A DNA stretch of 64,000 nt from Providencia rustigianii DSM 4541 (GCF_000156395.1 NZ_GG703817.1:691409-755408), one strand, 5' to 3'; counted from the first letter of the stretch, positions 46,504 to 56,567 are shown. Notes: generated by a model not told the origin, from the sequence alone. Program-made: numbers and translations.

Positions 46504-47703
46504 TTAGACTAATTCGATGACTTCAAAATTAGCTTCGCCGCTTAAGTCAGCTTCGTAATCAACACCGTCTAAGCCAAAGCCGAATAAACGCAGAAATTCT
46601 GCTTTATAGCCTTGGTAATCAGTTAAGTCATTGATGTTGTCATCAGTCAGTTGCTTCCAGATTTCACGGCAAGTTTCTTGCACGTCATCACGCAATTCCC
46701 AATCATCTAACCGCAGACGATTTTTTTCATCTGTTTCTGGCGTTTCACCATTAAATAACTTGGTTGCGAATAAACGCTGGATTTGCTCGATACAACCTTC
46801 GTGAATGCCTTTCTCTTTCATAATTTTGAATACAATAGAGATATACAAAGGCATAACCGGAATAGCTGAAGATGCTTGCGTAACCACAGATTTCAGTACA
46901 GCGACATGTGCCGAGCCGCCTTTTTCTGCCATTTTTTCATTGATGGCATGAGCTGCACGGTCTAAATCTTCCTTCGCTTTACCTAATGTACCATGCCAAT
47001 AGATCGGCCATGTTAAATCAGTACCAATATAGGAATAAGCAACCGCTTGTGCATTATCTGCTAGAACACCCGCATCCGCTAAAGCGTTCATCCACAGTTC
47101 CCAATCTTGTCCACCCATAACTTTAATGGTGTCTTCGATTTCCTGTTCATTTGCAGGCTCAACAACAGCTTCGATCAGAATATCTTTGTTAGTATCCAGA
47201 GCAACTGATTTGTATGGTTCACCAATAGGTTTCAGTGCTGAACGAACAATTTCACCAGTTTCAGGCATTTTACGCACTGGGGATGCCAGTGAATAAACCA
47301 CTAAATCGATTTGACCTAAGTCTTTTTTAATCAGATCAATAACGGTTTCTCGGCATTCATTAGAGAATGCATCACCGTTAATACTTTTTGCATACAGACC
47401 CGCTTCTTTCGCTGCTTTGTCGAAACCGGCTGCATTATACCAGCCTGCAGAACCTGTTTTGCTCTCACTACCCGGTTTCTCAAAGAAAACGCCGATAGTC
47501 GCAGCACCGCTGCCAAAAGCAGCATTAATGCGCGAAGCCAAGCCATAACCAGTGGAGGCACCAATTACCAGAACCTTTTTCGGTCCATTTTTCAGTTCAC
47601 CACGAGATTTAACATAGGCGATTTGCTCACGAACATGGGCTTCACAGCCGGCAGGATGAGCTGTAGTGCAGATAAAACCACGAATTTTAGGTTTGATAAT
47701 CAT
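46504..47703 (-). CDS. fabV: FabV, NADH-dependent enoyl-ACP reductase
   Basis: Last step of fatty acid elongation, reducing enoyl-ACP. 399 residues from the ATG at 47703 ([17 protein letters not shown], the usual start and length); two in-frame starts upstream are rejected on this ground. It has the long SDR fold with [15 protein letters not shown] (NADH site) and [23 protein letters not shown], which carries the Tyr-x8-Lys pair typical of FabV. This isoenzyme is not inhibited by triclosan, which targets FabI. It stands alone before a terminator. Confidence 0.96.
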   Translation of the reverse strand: MIIKPKIRGFICTTAHPAGCEAHVREQIAYVKSRGELKNGPKKVLVIGASTGYGLASRINAAFGSGAATIGVFFEKPGSESKTGSAGWYNAAGFDKAAKEAGLYAKSINGDAFSNECRETVIDLIKKDLGQIDLVVYSLASPVRKMPETGEIVRSALKPIGEPYKSVALDTNKDILIEAVVEPANEQEIEDTIKVMGGQDWELWMNALADAGVLADNAQAVAYSYIGTDLTWPIYWHGTLGKAKEDLDRAAHAINEKMAEKGGSAHVAVLKSVVTQASSAIPVMPLYISIVFKIMKEKGIHEGCIEQIQRLFATKLFNGETPETDEKNRLRLDDWELRDDVQETCREIWKQLTDDNINDLTDYQGYKAEFLRLFGFGLDGVDYEADLSGEANFEVIELV

Positions 47704-47802
47704 AGTCATTTTTTCTTGGTAGCTAACAATCGACAACTAATATACCTGATATTCGCCACATACTTAAGATGCAGTGGCAATAAACATAGTGAACAGACCA
47801 GT

Positions 47803-47961
47803 TTATTTCGGTTTTTGAGTATTTTCTTGCTGCTTCACTTGAGAAAAAGCGAGTTCTTTCAGCCAATCTGCAAGTAGTGGCTTGGTTTTAATTGCATCTA
47901 ATAGGGCTCGCTCTTGTTTAGTTAGACGAACCACGACAATTTCAGTTTTCATATTAGACAT
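47803..47961 (-). CDS. small putative ribbon-helix-helix-like protein
   Basis: A 52-residue frame too short for most gene callers. ATG 47961 is preceded by AGGAG seven to eight bases upstream. KTEIVVVRLTKQERALLDAIK looks like the beta strand and first helix of a ribbon-helix-helix DNA-binding protein, and PLLADWLKELAFSQ the second helix; the tail is Gln/Lys-rich. A second ATG (47952) would drop three residues. It lies 100 bases upstream of fabV on the same strand. Fold and function are inference. Confidence 0.6.
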   Translation of the reverse strand: MSNMKTEIVVVRLTKQERALLDAIKTKPLLADWLKELAFSQVKQQENTQKPK

Positions 47962-48135
47962 ACCTTTCTCCTTTTTCTAAAAAAAAGATACTGGCATAAA
48001 ATAAAGTCGGATGGGTCTGACTTACGTGATTTTACCTATAAAAAAGGTAAATTTAGAAAATAAGGGGAAAAATGACAAAACCGCCAATAAACGTAGATTT
48101 ACTTGATAATAGCTACCTTTGGCTTATTTTTGATG

Positions 48136-48160
48136 TAAAAAAGCCACCCATTGGGTGGCT
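48136..48160 (-). terminator. terminator of the tRNA transcript
   Basis: AGCCACCC and GGGTGGCT (48142-48149 with 48153-48160) form a tight hairpin. On the minus strand TTTTTT follows. It lies about 60 bases after the last tRNA-Leu. Confidence 0.85.
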
Positions 48161-48218
48161 CTTTCTTTTACTTGCTTAGCGAATTTTTAATTTATTCAAA
48201 AAATCGTTAAGTTTTATA

Positions 48219-48305
48219 TGGTGCCCAGGGCGGGACTTGAACCCGCACAGCCTTACAGCCGAGGGATTTTAAATCCCTTGTGTCTACCGATTTCACCACC
48301 TGGGC
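48219..48305 (-). tRNA. leuZ: tRNA-Leu (anticodon UAA), second copy
   Basis: 87 bases with encoded CCA. Acceptor GCCCAGG/CCTGGGC, anticodon loop TTTAAAA (anticodon TAA), a long variable arm and the T-arm GCGGGTTCAAGTCCCGC. It is identical to the copy at 48413-48499. Confidence 0.96.
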
Positions 48306-48382
48306 CAAATTTTTAATACTGCTATTTACTACTTACTAGTAAGAAAAACGATGTTTATCAACTAGCTTAAGACTTAAAGCAA

Positions 48383-48403
48383 AATGGACCAATTTGGTCC
48401 ATT
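48383..48403 (-). terminator. hairpin between the two tRNA-Leu genes
   Basis: AATGGACC (48383-48390) pairs with GGTCCATT (48396-48403); TTTTGCTTT follows on the minus strand. It could be a weak terminator or a processing signal within the tRNA transcript. Confidence 0.45.
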
Positions 48404-48412
48404 CGCTGAATA

Positions 48413-48499
48413 TGGTGCCCAGGGCGGGACTTGAACCCGCACAGCCTTACAGCCGAGGGATTTTAAATCCCTTGTGTCTACCGATTTCACCACCTGGGC
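48413..48499 (-). tRNA. leuZ: tRNA-Leu (anticodon UAA), first copy
   Basis: 87 bases with encoded CCA, anticodon TAA in the loop TTTAAAA, long variable arm. It follows tRNA-Cys, as leuZ does in the E. coli glyW-cysT-leuZ operon. Confidence 0.97.
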
Positions 48500-48506
48500 C
48501 TAAATT

Positions 48507-48580
48507 TGGAGGCGCGTCCCGGAGTCGAACCGAGCTACACGGATTTGCAATCCGGTGCATAACCGCTTTGCTAACGCGCC
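48507..48580 (-). tRNA. cysT: tRNA-Cys (anticodon GCA)
   Basis: 74 bases with encoded CCA. Acceptor GGCGCGT/ACGCGCC, anticodon loop with GCA (GGATTGCAAATCC), T-arm with GGTTCGACTCC. Confidence 0.97.
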
Positions 48581-48604
48581 TTACACCCTAATCTTTTTCA
48601 AGAT

Positions 48605-48680
<76 letters not shown>

Positions 48681-48842
48681 TAAGCTTAACTTTTCAGTTT
48701 TGCTTTCAAACTGGCTGATTTACTTATTTATTTTCGTAAACCGTGTTGCCGTTCGATGCGATGCATTCTACTGATTTCAAATATCGAGTCAATACAATTA
48801 TTGAAAAAATTGGATCGTTCGCTGTTTTTTCAATCATTTCGA

Positions 48843-49391
48843 TCACGCTTCGCTCAAATCGCCCCACGCCGCTTTTAAATATTGATACATAGACCAGAAA
48901 GTCAGAATTGCAGCGATATATAAAAGTGCAATCGACAAGTTCTCGATAAGCGGTGTTGGACGCCATAATAAGCCCACCAGCGACATCATTTGAGCCGTAG
49001 TTTTGAACTTACCGATCCAAGAAACTGCCACACTACTGCGCTTACCAATTTCTGCCATCCACTCTCTCAGGGACGATATGATAATTTCACGAGCAATCAT
49101 AGTTGCAGCCGGCAAAGTCACATACCAAACATCAAAACTTTCCGTCACTAAAACTAGTGCTGTAGCCACCATCACTTTGTCAGCGACAGGATCAAGAAAT
49201 GCGCCAAACTTAGTCGTCTGCTTCCATAAACGCGCTAAAAACCCATCAAACCAATCTGTTACTGCGGCGACAACAAAAATCAACGCACAAACAAAAGGCC
49301 CCCAACTGACAGGAAGATAAAACGCTATTACAAAAAACGGTATCAGGATGACACGAAATAGAGTCAACCACGTTGGTATATTTAATTTCAT
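48843..49391 (-). CDS. pgsA: PgsA, phosphatidylglycerophosphate synthase
   Basis: Inner-membrane CDP-alcohol phosphotransferase that makes phosphatidylglycerol phosphate from CDP-diacylglycerol and glycerol-3-phosphate. 182 residues from the ATG at 49391 ([20 protein letters not shown]), same as E. coli. The catalytic signature D-x2-DG-x2-AR-x8-G-x3-D-x3-D is seen in [27 protein letters not shown]. Order uvrY-uvrC-pgsA-glyW is conserved. Confidence 0.97.
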   Translation of the reverse strand: MKLNIPTWLTLFRVILIPFFVIAFYLPVSWGPFVCALIFVVAAVTDWFDGFLARLWKQTTKFGAFLDPVADKVMVATALVLVTESFDVWYVTLPAATMIAREIIISSLREWMAEIGKRSSVAVSWIGKFKTTAQMMSLVGLLWRPTPLIENLSIALLYIAAILTFWSMYQYLKAAWGDLSEA

Positions 49392-49447
49392 CGCGCTCAC
49401 TAACGTTTAGTCCAAGACGGATACCTTAGTATGTTGCACTAAGATAC

Positions 49448-51280
49448 CTACTGTTTCAATGCATTATAAATCTTTTCTGCCAGCGCGTATGAGATCGAGG
49501 GCACTTTTGCGATTTCTTCTATGCTCGCATTACGTAAAGGTTGTAAGCCCCCCATATACTTTAAAAGCATCTGGCGACGTTTTGGTCCGACGCCTTCGAT
49601 AGACTCCAATGCGCTGGTATTTTTCACTTTAGCTCGACGCTGACGATGCCCTGTAATCGCATGATTGTGTGATTCATCACGAATATGTTGAATCACATGT
49701 AAGGCAGGAGAGTCCGGTGGTAGAGCAAAGCCTTCACCTTCAGGTTTTAAAAACAGGGTTTCTAAACCCGCTTTACGATCGCTTCCCTTTGCCACTCCAA
49801 TTAGCAATGGATGATTTTTATCCCAATCAACATCGAGAGAATCAAAGACATCTTTGGCTTGCCCAAGCTGCCCTTTTCCTCCATCAATAAAAATGATGTC
49901 TGGAATTTTGCTTTCATCAATATGCTTGCCATAACGGCGAGTTAATACCTGATGCATTGCAGCATAATCATCGCCGGGAGTGATCCCAGTAATATTGTAA
50001 CGACGATATTCCGATTTTACTGGGCCAGTTTTATCAAAAACAACACAGGAGGCCACCGTTTGCTCCCCCATGGTGTGGGAAATATCAAAACATTCCATAC
50101 GCGAAATATTTTCGATATTCACCACTTTAGATAGCGCCGCCATGCGCTGCTGAATAGTAGATTGCTGAGCTAATTTAGTAGACAACGCTATCGACGCATT
50201 AGTTCGAGCTAATTTTAAGTAACGAGCGCGGGTGCCTCTAGGCTGGCTTTGAATATTGATTTTACGCCCTGCTAATTCAGACAGTGAATCCGCCAGCAAA
50301 ACTTTTTCAGTTAATGGAAAATCAATCAGAATCTCACCCGGTAACGTACGATTTTCGCTACCTTGCAAATAAAATTGCCCTAAGAAGGTTTGTACGACTT
50401 CATCCAATAGCGTACCCGATGGAATTTTTGGATAATAACTACGACTTCCCAGTACTTTACCTTGACGAATAAAGAGGACGTGGACACAGGCTAAACCCGA
50501 TTCAAATGCCACACCAATGACATCAAGGTCATCATGATCCCCTGAAACGTATTGCTCTTCAGTAACTGCTCGCACCGCTTGAATTTGGTCACGAAAACGA
50601 GCCGCATCTTCAAAACGCAATTCTTGGCTGGCTTTCTCCATGCGATCCACCAGCCCGGTTAATACCTGCTTATCCTTCCCGGTCAAGAAAAGACGCACGT
50701 AATTAACCTGCTGATCATACTCTTCATCAGTCACTAATCCTTGAACACAAGGCCCTAAGCAACGTCCAATTTGGTACTGTAAGCAAGGTCTCGAACGATT
50801 TTTATAAACGCTATCTTCGCATTGGCGGATAGGAAACAATTTTTGCATCAATGCTAATGTTTCCCTGACCGCATATGAGCTTGGAAACGGACCAAAGTAT
50901 TCCCCTTTCGCATGTTTTGCACCACGATGGAGTGAAATTCTTGGATGTGTTTCTTTACTAAGGAAAATATAAGGATAGGATTTATCATCTCGCAACAATA
51001 CGTTATAGCGTGGTTGATAAAGCTTAATGTAATTATGTTCCAGCAACAAAGCTTCCGTTTCAGTGTGCGTTACAGTCACATCAATGGAAGCGATATGTTT
51101 GACGAGTTGCTCTGTTTTGCGGCTACTGACATTTTCACGGAAATAACTCGAAAGCCTTTTTTTAAGGTCTTTTGCTTTTCCTACATAGATAACCGTTCCC
51201 CCAGCGTCATACATACGATAGACGCCAGGTTGGTTGGTTACTGTTTTTAAGAAAGCTTTTGGATCAAACTGTTCTGCCAC
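49448..51280 (-). CDS. uvrC: UvrC, excinuclease ABC subunit C
   Basis: Dual-incision endonuclease of nucleotide excision repair; 610 residues from a GTG start (also GTG in E. coli). The N-terminal GIY-YIG nuclease ([25 protein letters not shown], about 19-43) makes the 3' cut. The UvrB-binding UVR motif lies near 204-239, the RNase H-like domain (5' cut) about 380-540, and C-terminal helix-hairpin-helix motifs are in [21 protein letters not shown] and [18 protein letters not shown]. Its start overlaps the uvrY 3' end by about 34 bases. Confidence 0.98.
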   Translation of the reverse strand: MAEQFDPKAFLKTVTNQPGVYRMYDAGGTVIYVGKAKDLKKRLSSYFRENVSSRKTEQLVKHIASIDVTVTHTETEALLLEHNYIKLYQPRYNVLLRDDKSYPYIFLSKETHPRISLHRGAKHAKGEYFGPFPSSYAVRETLALMQKLFPIRQCEDSVYKNRSRPCLQYQIGRCLGPCVQGLVTDEEYDQQVNYVRLFLTGKDKQVLTGLVDRMEKASQELRFEDAARFRDQIQAVRAVTEEQYVSGDHDDLDVIGVAFESGLACVHVLFIRQGKVLGSRSYYPKIPSGTLLDEVVQTFLGQFYLQGSENRTLPGEILIDFPLTEKVLLADSLSELAGRKINIQSQPRGTRARYLKLARTNASIALSTKLAQQSTIQQRMAALSKVVNIENISRMECFDISHTMGEQTVASCVVFDKTGPVKSEYRRYNITGITPGDDYAAMHQVLTRRYGKHIDESKIPDIIFIDGGKGQLGQAKDVFDSLDVDWDKNHPLLIGVAKGSDRKAGLETLFLKPEGEGFALPPDSPALHVIQHIRDESHNHAITGHRQRRAKVKNTSALESIEGVGPKRRQMLLKYMGGLQPLRNASIEEIAKVPSISYALAEKIYNALKQ

Positions 51281-51933
51281 CCGGATAAACCCTGTTTTGC
51301 TGTGATTAAATCATAGCTAATTGCTATATGTGTTAATTCTACATCACTACAGATATTAAGTTTACCAAACATTCGATAACGGTAGGTATTTACTGTTTTT
51401 GGGCTTAATGACAAACGGTCAGCAACCTGCTTAACGGGTACGCCCTTCGTGATCATCAGCATAATTTCTAATTCCCTTGCTGAGAGTAGCTCATGAATAT
51501 CAAGTTGGTTTCTCTGATTAACACGTTGCAAAGCAATATGTTGAGCGATATCAGGGGAAATAATCTTCTGTCGTGCGTTTACAATCTGAATGGATTCAAT
51601 CAACTCATCTTCGTTGATATTTGCGCTTAAAATACCAAAGATACCAATATCTAAGGCCCTTAAAACAAAAGAGTAATTATTTCGGATGTTATAAATAATA
51701 ATACCGACATCTGGCTGAGTGCGTCTAATCGTCGCGAGTGTTTTTAATGAACCAAAATGGCAATGCTCACTACTGATTAAAATAATATTCGCCCTATTCT
51801 GACGATTCCAAGTGATAACTTGATCAAGATTCGGAAATGACATAACAACTTTATAGCGGGAGTGTCGGGCTAAGATTGCTTCAATACCTCGAATCGAAAT
51901 ATTACTATCATCAATAATTATTATATTAATCAA
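51247..51933 (-). CDS. uvrY: UvrY-like LuxR-family response regulator with degenerate receiver
   Basis: 228 residues, in the uvrY position overlapping uvrC. The C-terminal LuxR helix-turn-helix (about 148-205; [45 protein letters not shown]) is very close to E. coli UvrY, which activates csrB/csrC small RNAs under BarA control. The receiver domain aligns without gaps but lacks key residues: D54 is Ser, T82 is Asn and K104 is Ala; only the acidic pair D8-D9 remains. Phosphorylation at the usual site is therefore not possible. It may act without phosphorylation or be a diverged paralogue. It also has about ten extra C-terminal residues. Confidence 0.88.
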   Translation of the reverse strand: MINIIIIDDSNISIRGIEAILARHSRYKVVMSFPNLDQVITWNRQNRANIILISSEHCHFGSLKTLATIRRTQPDVGIIIYNIRNNYSFVLRALDIGIFGILSANINEDELIESIQIVNARQKIISPDIAQHIALQRVNQRNQLDIHELLSARELEIMLMITKGVPVKQVADRLSLSPKTVNTYRYRMFGKLNICSDVELTHIAISYDLITAKQGLSGWQNSLIQKLS

Positions 51934-52082
51934 ACATATCTCCTATTATTTACCCACAATAATCGGAAGAATCATAAATGAAAATATCAATAAGTTATAT
52001 CTTCTTTTAAAATTAAAATAACAACTTATTCCTCCAGTTATGATTCAAATTTAATTATTAATCGCTAGAATAATTCAATAAA

Positions 52083-52110
52083 TAAAAAAATAGCCGCTCT
52101 TCAGCGGCTA
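52083..52110 (-). terminator. Rho-independent terminator after pepT
   Basis: TAGCCGCT (52091-52098) pairs with AGCGGCTA (52103-52110); seven T follow on the minus strand. It starts 27 bases after the pepT stop. Confidence 0.9.
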
Positions 52111-52136
52111 CGACACAGTACATCACTAAAATACGG

Positions 52137-53369
52137 TTATTTTTGTCCGACTAATCGGCAAATAGTTTCAGTAACTAAATAACTTTTCTCAAATGATGTC
52201 ATCGGTAAAAATTCAAAACGGGAATGGAAATTATGTGCACCCGTAAAATAATTTGGTGTCACGATCCCACGAGCAGACAGTGCCGAACCGTCGGTACCCC
52301 CACGCATTGGAATAATATTTGGCTCAATGTTATGAATTTTTAGCGCTTCTAGAATAATATCTACCGCCGTACGATCTTCACCAATAGAGTCGCTAATATT
52401 GCTATAGACATCATCAACTTTGAACTCGATTTTTGCTCGCGGATGGCGTGTTCTAATCAGTTCAATACTCTCAGCAATAAAACGTTTACGAGCTTCAAAA
52501 CTTGGGCGGTCAAAATCACGGATCGCCATTTTGATTTTTGCTTCATTTGGGTTTGCTGCCAAGTCTGTGATGTAGAAATAACCTTCACGATGTTCAGTGT
52601 GTTCTGGTGTATCAAAGCGGTCGAAACAACCAATAAAATCATGAGCAACACGGATTGGATTCAATAATACATTTTTCGCCGACATTGGGTGCGCGGTGAT
52701 CCCTTTAATTTCCACCTCAATAGAAGCGGCGTTAAAGGTTTCAAATACTACTTCACCTAATGCACAACAGTCGATCGTATAGGCAAAATCCACTTTAAAG
52801 CGCGATAGATCCATGATTTTCGAACCACGAAGACCGATTTCTTCATCTGGTACAAATGCCACATAGATATCACCACAATCAAAATCTGCATTTTGTAGCT
52901 TGTTCATCAGCTCCATGACCACAGTGATTGCCGCTTTGTCATCAGCACCAAGAACACTGGTCCCATCACTGAAAATGATATTTTCACCGATATAAGCCGT
53001 CGCTTCTGGGTGCTCTGCCGTTTTAAACCACACATCTTCCTGAGTATTCAGGCACAGATCTTTACCTTCATACTTCAATGTTTGTGGTTTAATCACCGGA
53101 GATAAACCTACATCCACCGTATCTAAGTGAGCCACAAAACCGATTTTCGGTGCTTTCGGTTTATTTCCGGGACGCATAGCATACAAAATGGCATGCTCAT
53201 CTACATATACATCTTTCAAGCCATAGCTTTCTAACTCTTTAGCAAGTAAATGTGCCAACTCACGCTGCCCTTCTGTACTTGGTACAACCGAGCTTGATGC
53301 ATTACTTTGACTTTCAATCGCCACATAGCGATAAAAACGTTCTTCTAGCTGTTTACCTAATTCGTTCAT
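52137..53369 (-). CDS. pepT: PepT, tripeptide aminopeptidase (peptidase T)
   Basis: 410-residue cytoplasmic M20B di-zinc peptidase that removes the N-terminal residue from tripeptides. Metal and catalytic motifs are GFVAHLDTVD (about 74-83), VLGADDKAAI (about 138-147), FVPDEEIGLRGS and YTIDCCALGE, and the C-terminal FTGAHNFHSRFEFLPM. It starts 16 bases after the AbgT-family transporter gene, so the two are an operon. E. coli pepT is FNR-controlled; no FNR box was recognised here. Confidence 0.97.
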   Translation of the reverse strand: MNELGKQLEERFYRYVAIESQSNASSSVVPSTEGQRELAHLLAKELESYGLKDVYVDEHAILYAMRPGNKPKAPKIGFVAHLDTVDVGLSPVIKPQTLKYEGKDLCLNTQEDVWFKTAEHPEATAYIGENIIFSDGTSVLGADDKAAITVVMELMNKLQNADFDCGDIYVAFVPDEEIGLRGSKIMDLSRFKVDFAYTIDCCALGEVVFETFNAASIEVEIKGITAHPMSAKNVLLNPIRVAHDFIGCFDRFDTPEHTEHREGYFYITDLAANPNEAKIKMAIRDFDRPSFEARKRFIAESIELIRTRHPRAKIEFKVDDVYSNISDSIGEDRTAVDIILEALKIHNIEPNIIPMRGGTDGSALSARGIVTPNYFTGAHNFHSRFEFLPMTSFEKSYLVTETICRLVGQK

Positions 53370-53385
53370 TTCACATACCTTTTAC

Positions 53386-54939
53386 TTATGGCGCAGGCTG
53401 CCATGTATAACCGCTATCAAAACCAATTGGAATATCGAATGCCCAGAACAGATATAAAGTCGCTGTTAAGGTGATTAATAACCCTATAGTGAATGGGATC
53501 ATCATTGAGCACAATGTACCGATACCCGCATTTTTATAGTATTTTTGGCAATACATTAAGATCAGCGGATAAAATGGGAACATTGGGGTACTCACGTTCA
53601 TCGCGGAATCGCTCACACGGAATGCTGCTTGAGTTAATTCTGGTGAAATACCCACTGCCATTAACATTGGAACCAAAACTGGCGCCATAATCGCCCATTT
53701 AGACGTCGCTGAGGTGATCATGATATTTAACACTGCGGTCAGCAAAATCACGCCAAATACGGTCATTCCTGATGGCATATCTAAGGTACGTAATAACTCC
53801 GCACCTGATAATGCTAATAATGTTCCTAAGTTAGAGTGTTGGAACGAATACAGGAATTGAGCTGCAAAGAAAGCAAATACAATAAATGGAATCAAAGATT
53901 TAGTGATGTTTTCCATCGCCTTAACCACATCTTTGGTTGAGGTGAAGGACTTCGTCATATAACCATACACAATGCCGGGTAATGCGAAGAAAATAAACAG
54001 TAACGGCACGATGATTTGCATTATTGGCGCTTTTGGGCTCGTTAAGCTACCATCGGGGCCTCTTAATGGCGAGTTTTCTGGCCATAATAGTGCAAATAAA
54101 CCAATAGCAAGTCCTATCACAAACAACCCTGCAACACGAAACGCACGGTGTTCTTGAGGCGTAATTTTACCTAAATCCTGCTCAGCATCGATATCTACGT
54201 CAGACTGTGTAATTGGTGCATTTTTATTTAACCACGGCTCTACGATTTTTTCAGTAATAAACCAGCAAGTGAAAATAACACCAAAAGTACCACCAAGACT
54301 GAAAAAATAGTTACACAGCACATTAACGCTATATCCCGGTGCTAGCATCTGTGCCGCATCTTGTGTAAAACTTTGCATGATGGGGTCGATGATTGATGGC
54401 GTATAGCTTGCTGTAAATCCACCCGCTAAACCTGCAAATGCTGCCGCAATCCCAGCTAAAGGATGACGTCCACTTGCGTAGAACATCATTGCTGCAACTG
54501 GCATTAAGATGACATAAGCAGAATCAGAAGCTACGTGGGAAACAATCCCAACAAAGACGACAGTTGGCGTCAGCATCTTTGGTGAAATGAAAGACAGCAT
54601 TTTTTTCAGCGCAGTGTTAATAAATCCACTGCTTTCCGCAATACCAATGCCCAGCGTTGCGACAATGGTTATCCCTAGAGGTGGGAAACTGATAAAATTT
54701 TTAACCGCGGTTGTCACAAATAATATGATTTCCTCATATTGAAACATATTCACAACTGCGATTTTTTCTTTAGAGATAGGATGGTAATAACTAAAATCTA
54801 CAAATGAAAGTAGATAAGATAAAAACCAACATATTACTAGGGCGTAAACAAATAGCATTGTTACATCCGGCATAGCATTGCCGATACGCTCAACACGATT
54901 TAAAAACCCTTTTTTCCTAGGTAGTGTTTTCGTTGTCAT
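53386..54939 (-). CDS. AbgT-family transporter
   Basis: 517 residues from the ATG at 54939 (a TTG three codons upstream is possible), about twelve membrane helices. AbgT family: PRKKGFLNRVERIGNAMPDVTMLFVYAL at the N-terminus, SHVASDSAYVILMPVAAMMF (about 137-156), GGFTASYTPSIIDPIMQSFT and SATSKWAIMAPVLVPMLMAVGISPELTQAAFRVSDS (about 415-450). E. coli AbgT imports p-aminobenzoyl-glutamate; other members export sulfonamides. Here it is paired with pepT rather than abgAB, so a peptide-like substrate is a reasonable guess. Confidence 0.92.
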   Translation of the reverse strand: MTTKTLPRKKGFLNRVERIGNAMPDVTMLFVYALVICWFLSYLLSFVDFSYYHPISKEKIAVVNMFQYEEIILFVTTAVKNFISFPPLGITIVATLGIGIAESSGFINTALKKMLSFISPKMLTPTVVFVGIVSHVASDSAYVILMPVAAMMFYASGRHPLAGIAAAFAGLAGGFTASYTPSIIDPIMQSFTQDAAQMLAPGYSVNVLCNYFFSLGGTFGVIFTCWFITEKIVEPWLNKNAPITQSDVDIDAEQDLGKITPQEHRAFRVAGLFVIGLAIGLFALLWPENSPLRGPDGSLTSPKAPIMQIIVPLLFIFFALPGIVYGYMTKSFTSTKDVVKAMENITKSLIPFIVFAFFAAQFLYSFQHSNLGTLLALSGAELLRTLDMPSGMTVFGVILLTAVLNIMITSATSKWAIMAPVLVPMLMAVGISPELTQAAFRVSDSAMNVSTPMFPFYPLILMYCQKYYKNAGIGTLCSMMIPFTIGLLITLTATLYLFWAFDIPIGFDSGYTWQPAP

Positions 54940-55236
54940 AGTTTGCAAGTTACTTATGTTATTAGAATAGAAACATTATCACAGTAAATAACCCATTTAG
55001 AAAAGTAAAACACTTTCTGACTTTATTTCAACAGAATAAGAACTACTAAACATTCCCTTTCAGCAATACTTATATTATTGGTTTTCATCTAAAATAATTT
55101 ACCTTTAATTTTATTTTAATCTCGATTTACAATCGGATTATATTACTTAGGTAGTGATTTTATTTATTTCAAAATCGCGCCAAGAAGAATGATTATTATT
55201 ATCCTTGACGTGACCGATAAATTAATTTGAAGTGTA

Positions 55237-55653
55237 TTATTCGCGTTTAAGTTTCTCAGTATTGGAAATATAAAGTGCGACCACTAGAACTAAGATTGCC
55301 CCCGCATGCAGGAGTGTCGTCATTGGATCACTATGGTCAACAATGATTAAGCGGATAATCGCGGTTATTCCAATATAGATAAAATAGCGTAGTGGAAAAT
55401 GGAAACCTGACATAAAATACTTAATTATCAATGCAATGAACTCAAAATACAGAAAGTAAATCACAATAGCTTCTAACAATTCATACGCTTTAGCTTCTTG
55501 GGTACTCCCAAACATCAAGGAGGCCATTGTGAATGTTTCTTTGGCTAAAAAGAAAACCAATACTGCCGCTAAAGCGATCAAACCGATATTAAGAACCCAT
55601 TGAAGTACCCAAGCAATATTACTCGCATGCTTCATACCCTTCATACTATTCAT
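55237..55653 (-). CDS. psiE: PsiE, phosphate-starvation-inducible membrane protein
   Basis: 138 residues, four membrane helices. [45 protein letters not shown]-like central block (about 68-112) is nearly identical to E. coli PsiE and the C-terminus ends KLKRE in both. Function unknown; induced by phosphate starvation in E. coli. A Pho box was looked for and not found. GAGGAAC precedes the ATG. Confidence 0.94.
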   Translation of the reverse strand: MNSMKGMKHASNIAWVLQWVLNIGLIALAAVLVFFLAKETFTMASLMFGSTQEAKAYELLEAIVIYFLYFEFIALIIKYFMSGFHFPLRYFIYIGITAIIRLIIVDHSDPMTTLLHAGAILVLVVALYISNTEKLKRE

Positions 55654-55860
55654 TAATTGTTCCTCAAATTACTCTCTCTGCGTTTAAAAACTCTAAGTTA
55701 TATTGTTTATTTAACTTAGTGGGAATATAAAAAACCCAGAGGGGAATAAACAGATTAAAATCGAATAGATTAATTATAATTGAATTTTACGACACTGACA
55801 TTACAAATGAAGGTTTAAATTAACTTAAGATAAATAGCAGGTATAATACCTGCCAATCAG

Positions 55861-56277
55861 TTAACTCGTTGAATTATTATTAAATAGGCTTAATACATCT
55901 TGCTCAGTAAGCATTATTGTCTTTTCAACAAAATTATAGTAGTTAGGTTTACAGTCAATATAGATCTGTGTTCCCATCTGGGCATGATTACTTTCACTGA
56001 ATAGTGCCGCAGAGGCGTAATACAGCGATGGAGTATGCAAATGATAAAACAAATGGGTACCACACTGTTGACAAAATGCCCTCTCCGCCCATTCAGAAGA
56101 AGCAAAATACCTGACAAACTCTTCACCTTCGATATTCAGATTATCTCCACACTCTACGGTCATTCCGGGGCCACCATTCCATGTCTGACACATACCACAG
56201 TGGCAAACATGAATTTTTTCAATAGGTTTATCAATCAGTAATTTAACAGAACCGCATAAACATTGTCCTTCGCACAT
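55861..56277 (-). CDS. GFA-family (CENP-V/formaldehyde-activating-like) zinc protein
   Basis: 138 residues. Cys ligands lie in CEGQCLCGSV (residues 2, 6, 8), HVCHCGMCQTWNGG (25, 27, 30) and FCQQCGTHLF (about 93-96), the pattern of the two-zinc GFA fold. Despite the family name, most members have no shown formaldehyde activity. It is followed upstream by a small secreted protein gene on the same strand (18-base gap), so the two may be co-transcribed. Confidence 0.88.
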   Translation of the reverse strand: MCEGQCLCGSVKLLIDKPIEKIHVCHCGMCQTWNGGPGMTVECGDNLNIEGEEFVRYFASSEWAERAFCQQCGTHLFYHLHTPSLYYASAALFSESNHAQMGTQIYIDCKPNYYNFVEKTIMLTEQDVLSLFNNNSTS

Positions 56278-56294
56278 AGCCTTACCCTTATAAT

Positions 56295-56567
56295 TTATCG
56301 TTTATAAAAGTTAAATTGACGACCTGTAAAACGCTTGTCGTTAGTAATTTCACTAAGCTCTTGACGACTTACTTCATGGTTCTCACGTCGAGATTCAAGA
56401 TCCGCATCATCATTATGAATGATGCGATCCAGAGATAATTCGTAATAGCTGCTATTCGCGCCATCAAAATCTGCAACTAAGGTCGTATCCGCTGATTGTG
56501 CAAAAACCGAGGCACTCGTCAGTAATGCAATCGCTATAAAGAAAGGGGTAAATAGGCATTTTTTCAT
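56295..56567 (-). CDS. hypothetical small secreted protein
   Basis: 90 residues, not recognised. GAGGAG precedes the ATG. Signal peptide MKKCLFTPFFIAIALLTSASVFA, cut near residue 23, then a polar, acidic mature region of about 67 residues with no Cys (SLDRIIHNDDADLESRRENHEV) ending in RQFNFYKR. Possibly periplasmic. It precedes the GFA-family gene on the same strand. Confidence 0.72.
   Translation of the reverse strand: MKKCLFTPFFIAIALLTSASVFAQSADTTLVADFDGANSSYYELSLDRIIHNDDADLESRRENHEVSRQELSEITNDKRFTGRQFNFYKR

Noticed and set aside
47623-47877. 84-residue plus-strand frame
   Set aside because: Antisense to the fabV start and the 52-residue gene; no ribosome-binding site.
48394-48591. 65-residue plus-strand frame
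   Set aside because: It is antisense across tRNA-Leu and tRNA-Cys; a spurious translation often seen in databases.
48724-48966. 80-residue minus-strand frame overlapping the 3' end of pgsA
   Set aside because: Other frame of pgsA for half its length, no ribosome-binding site or family resemblance.
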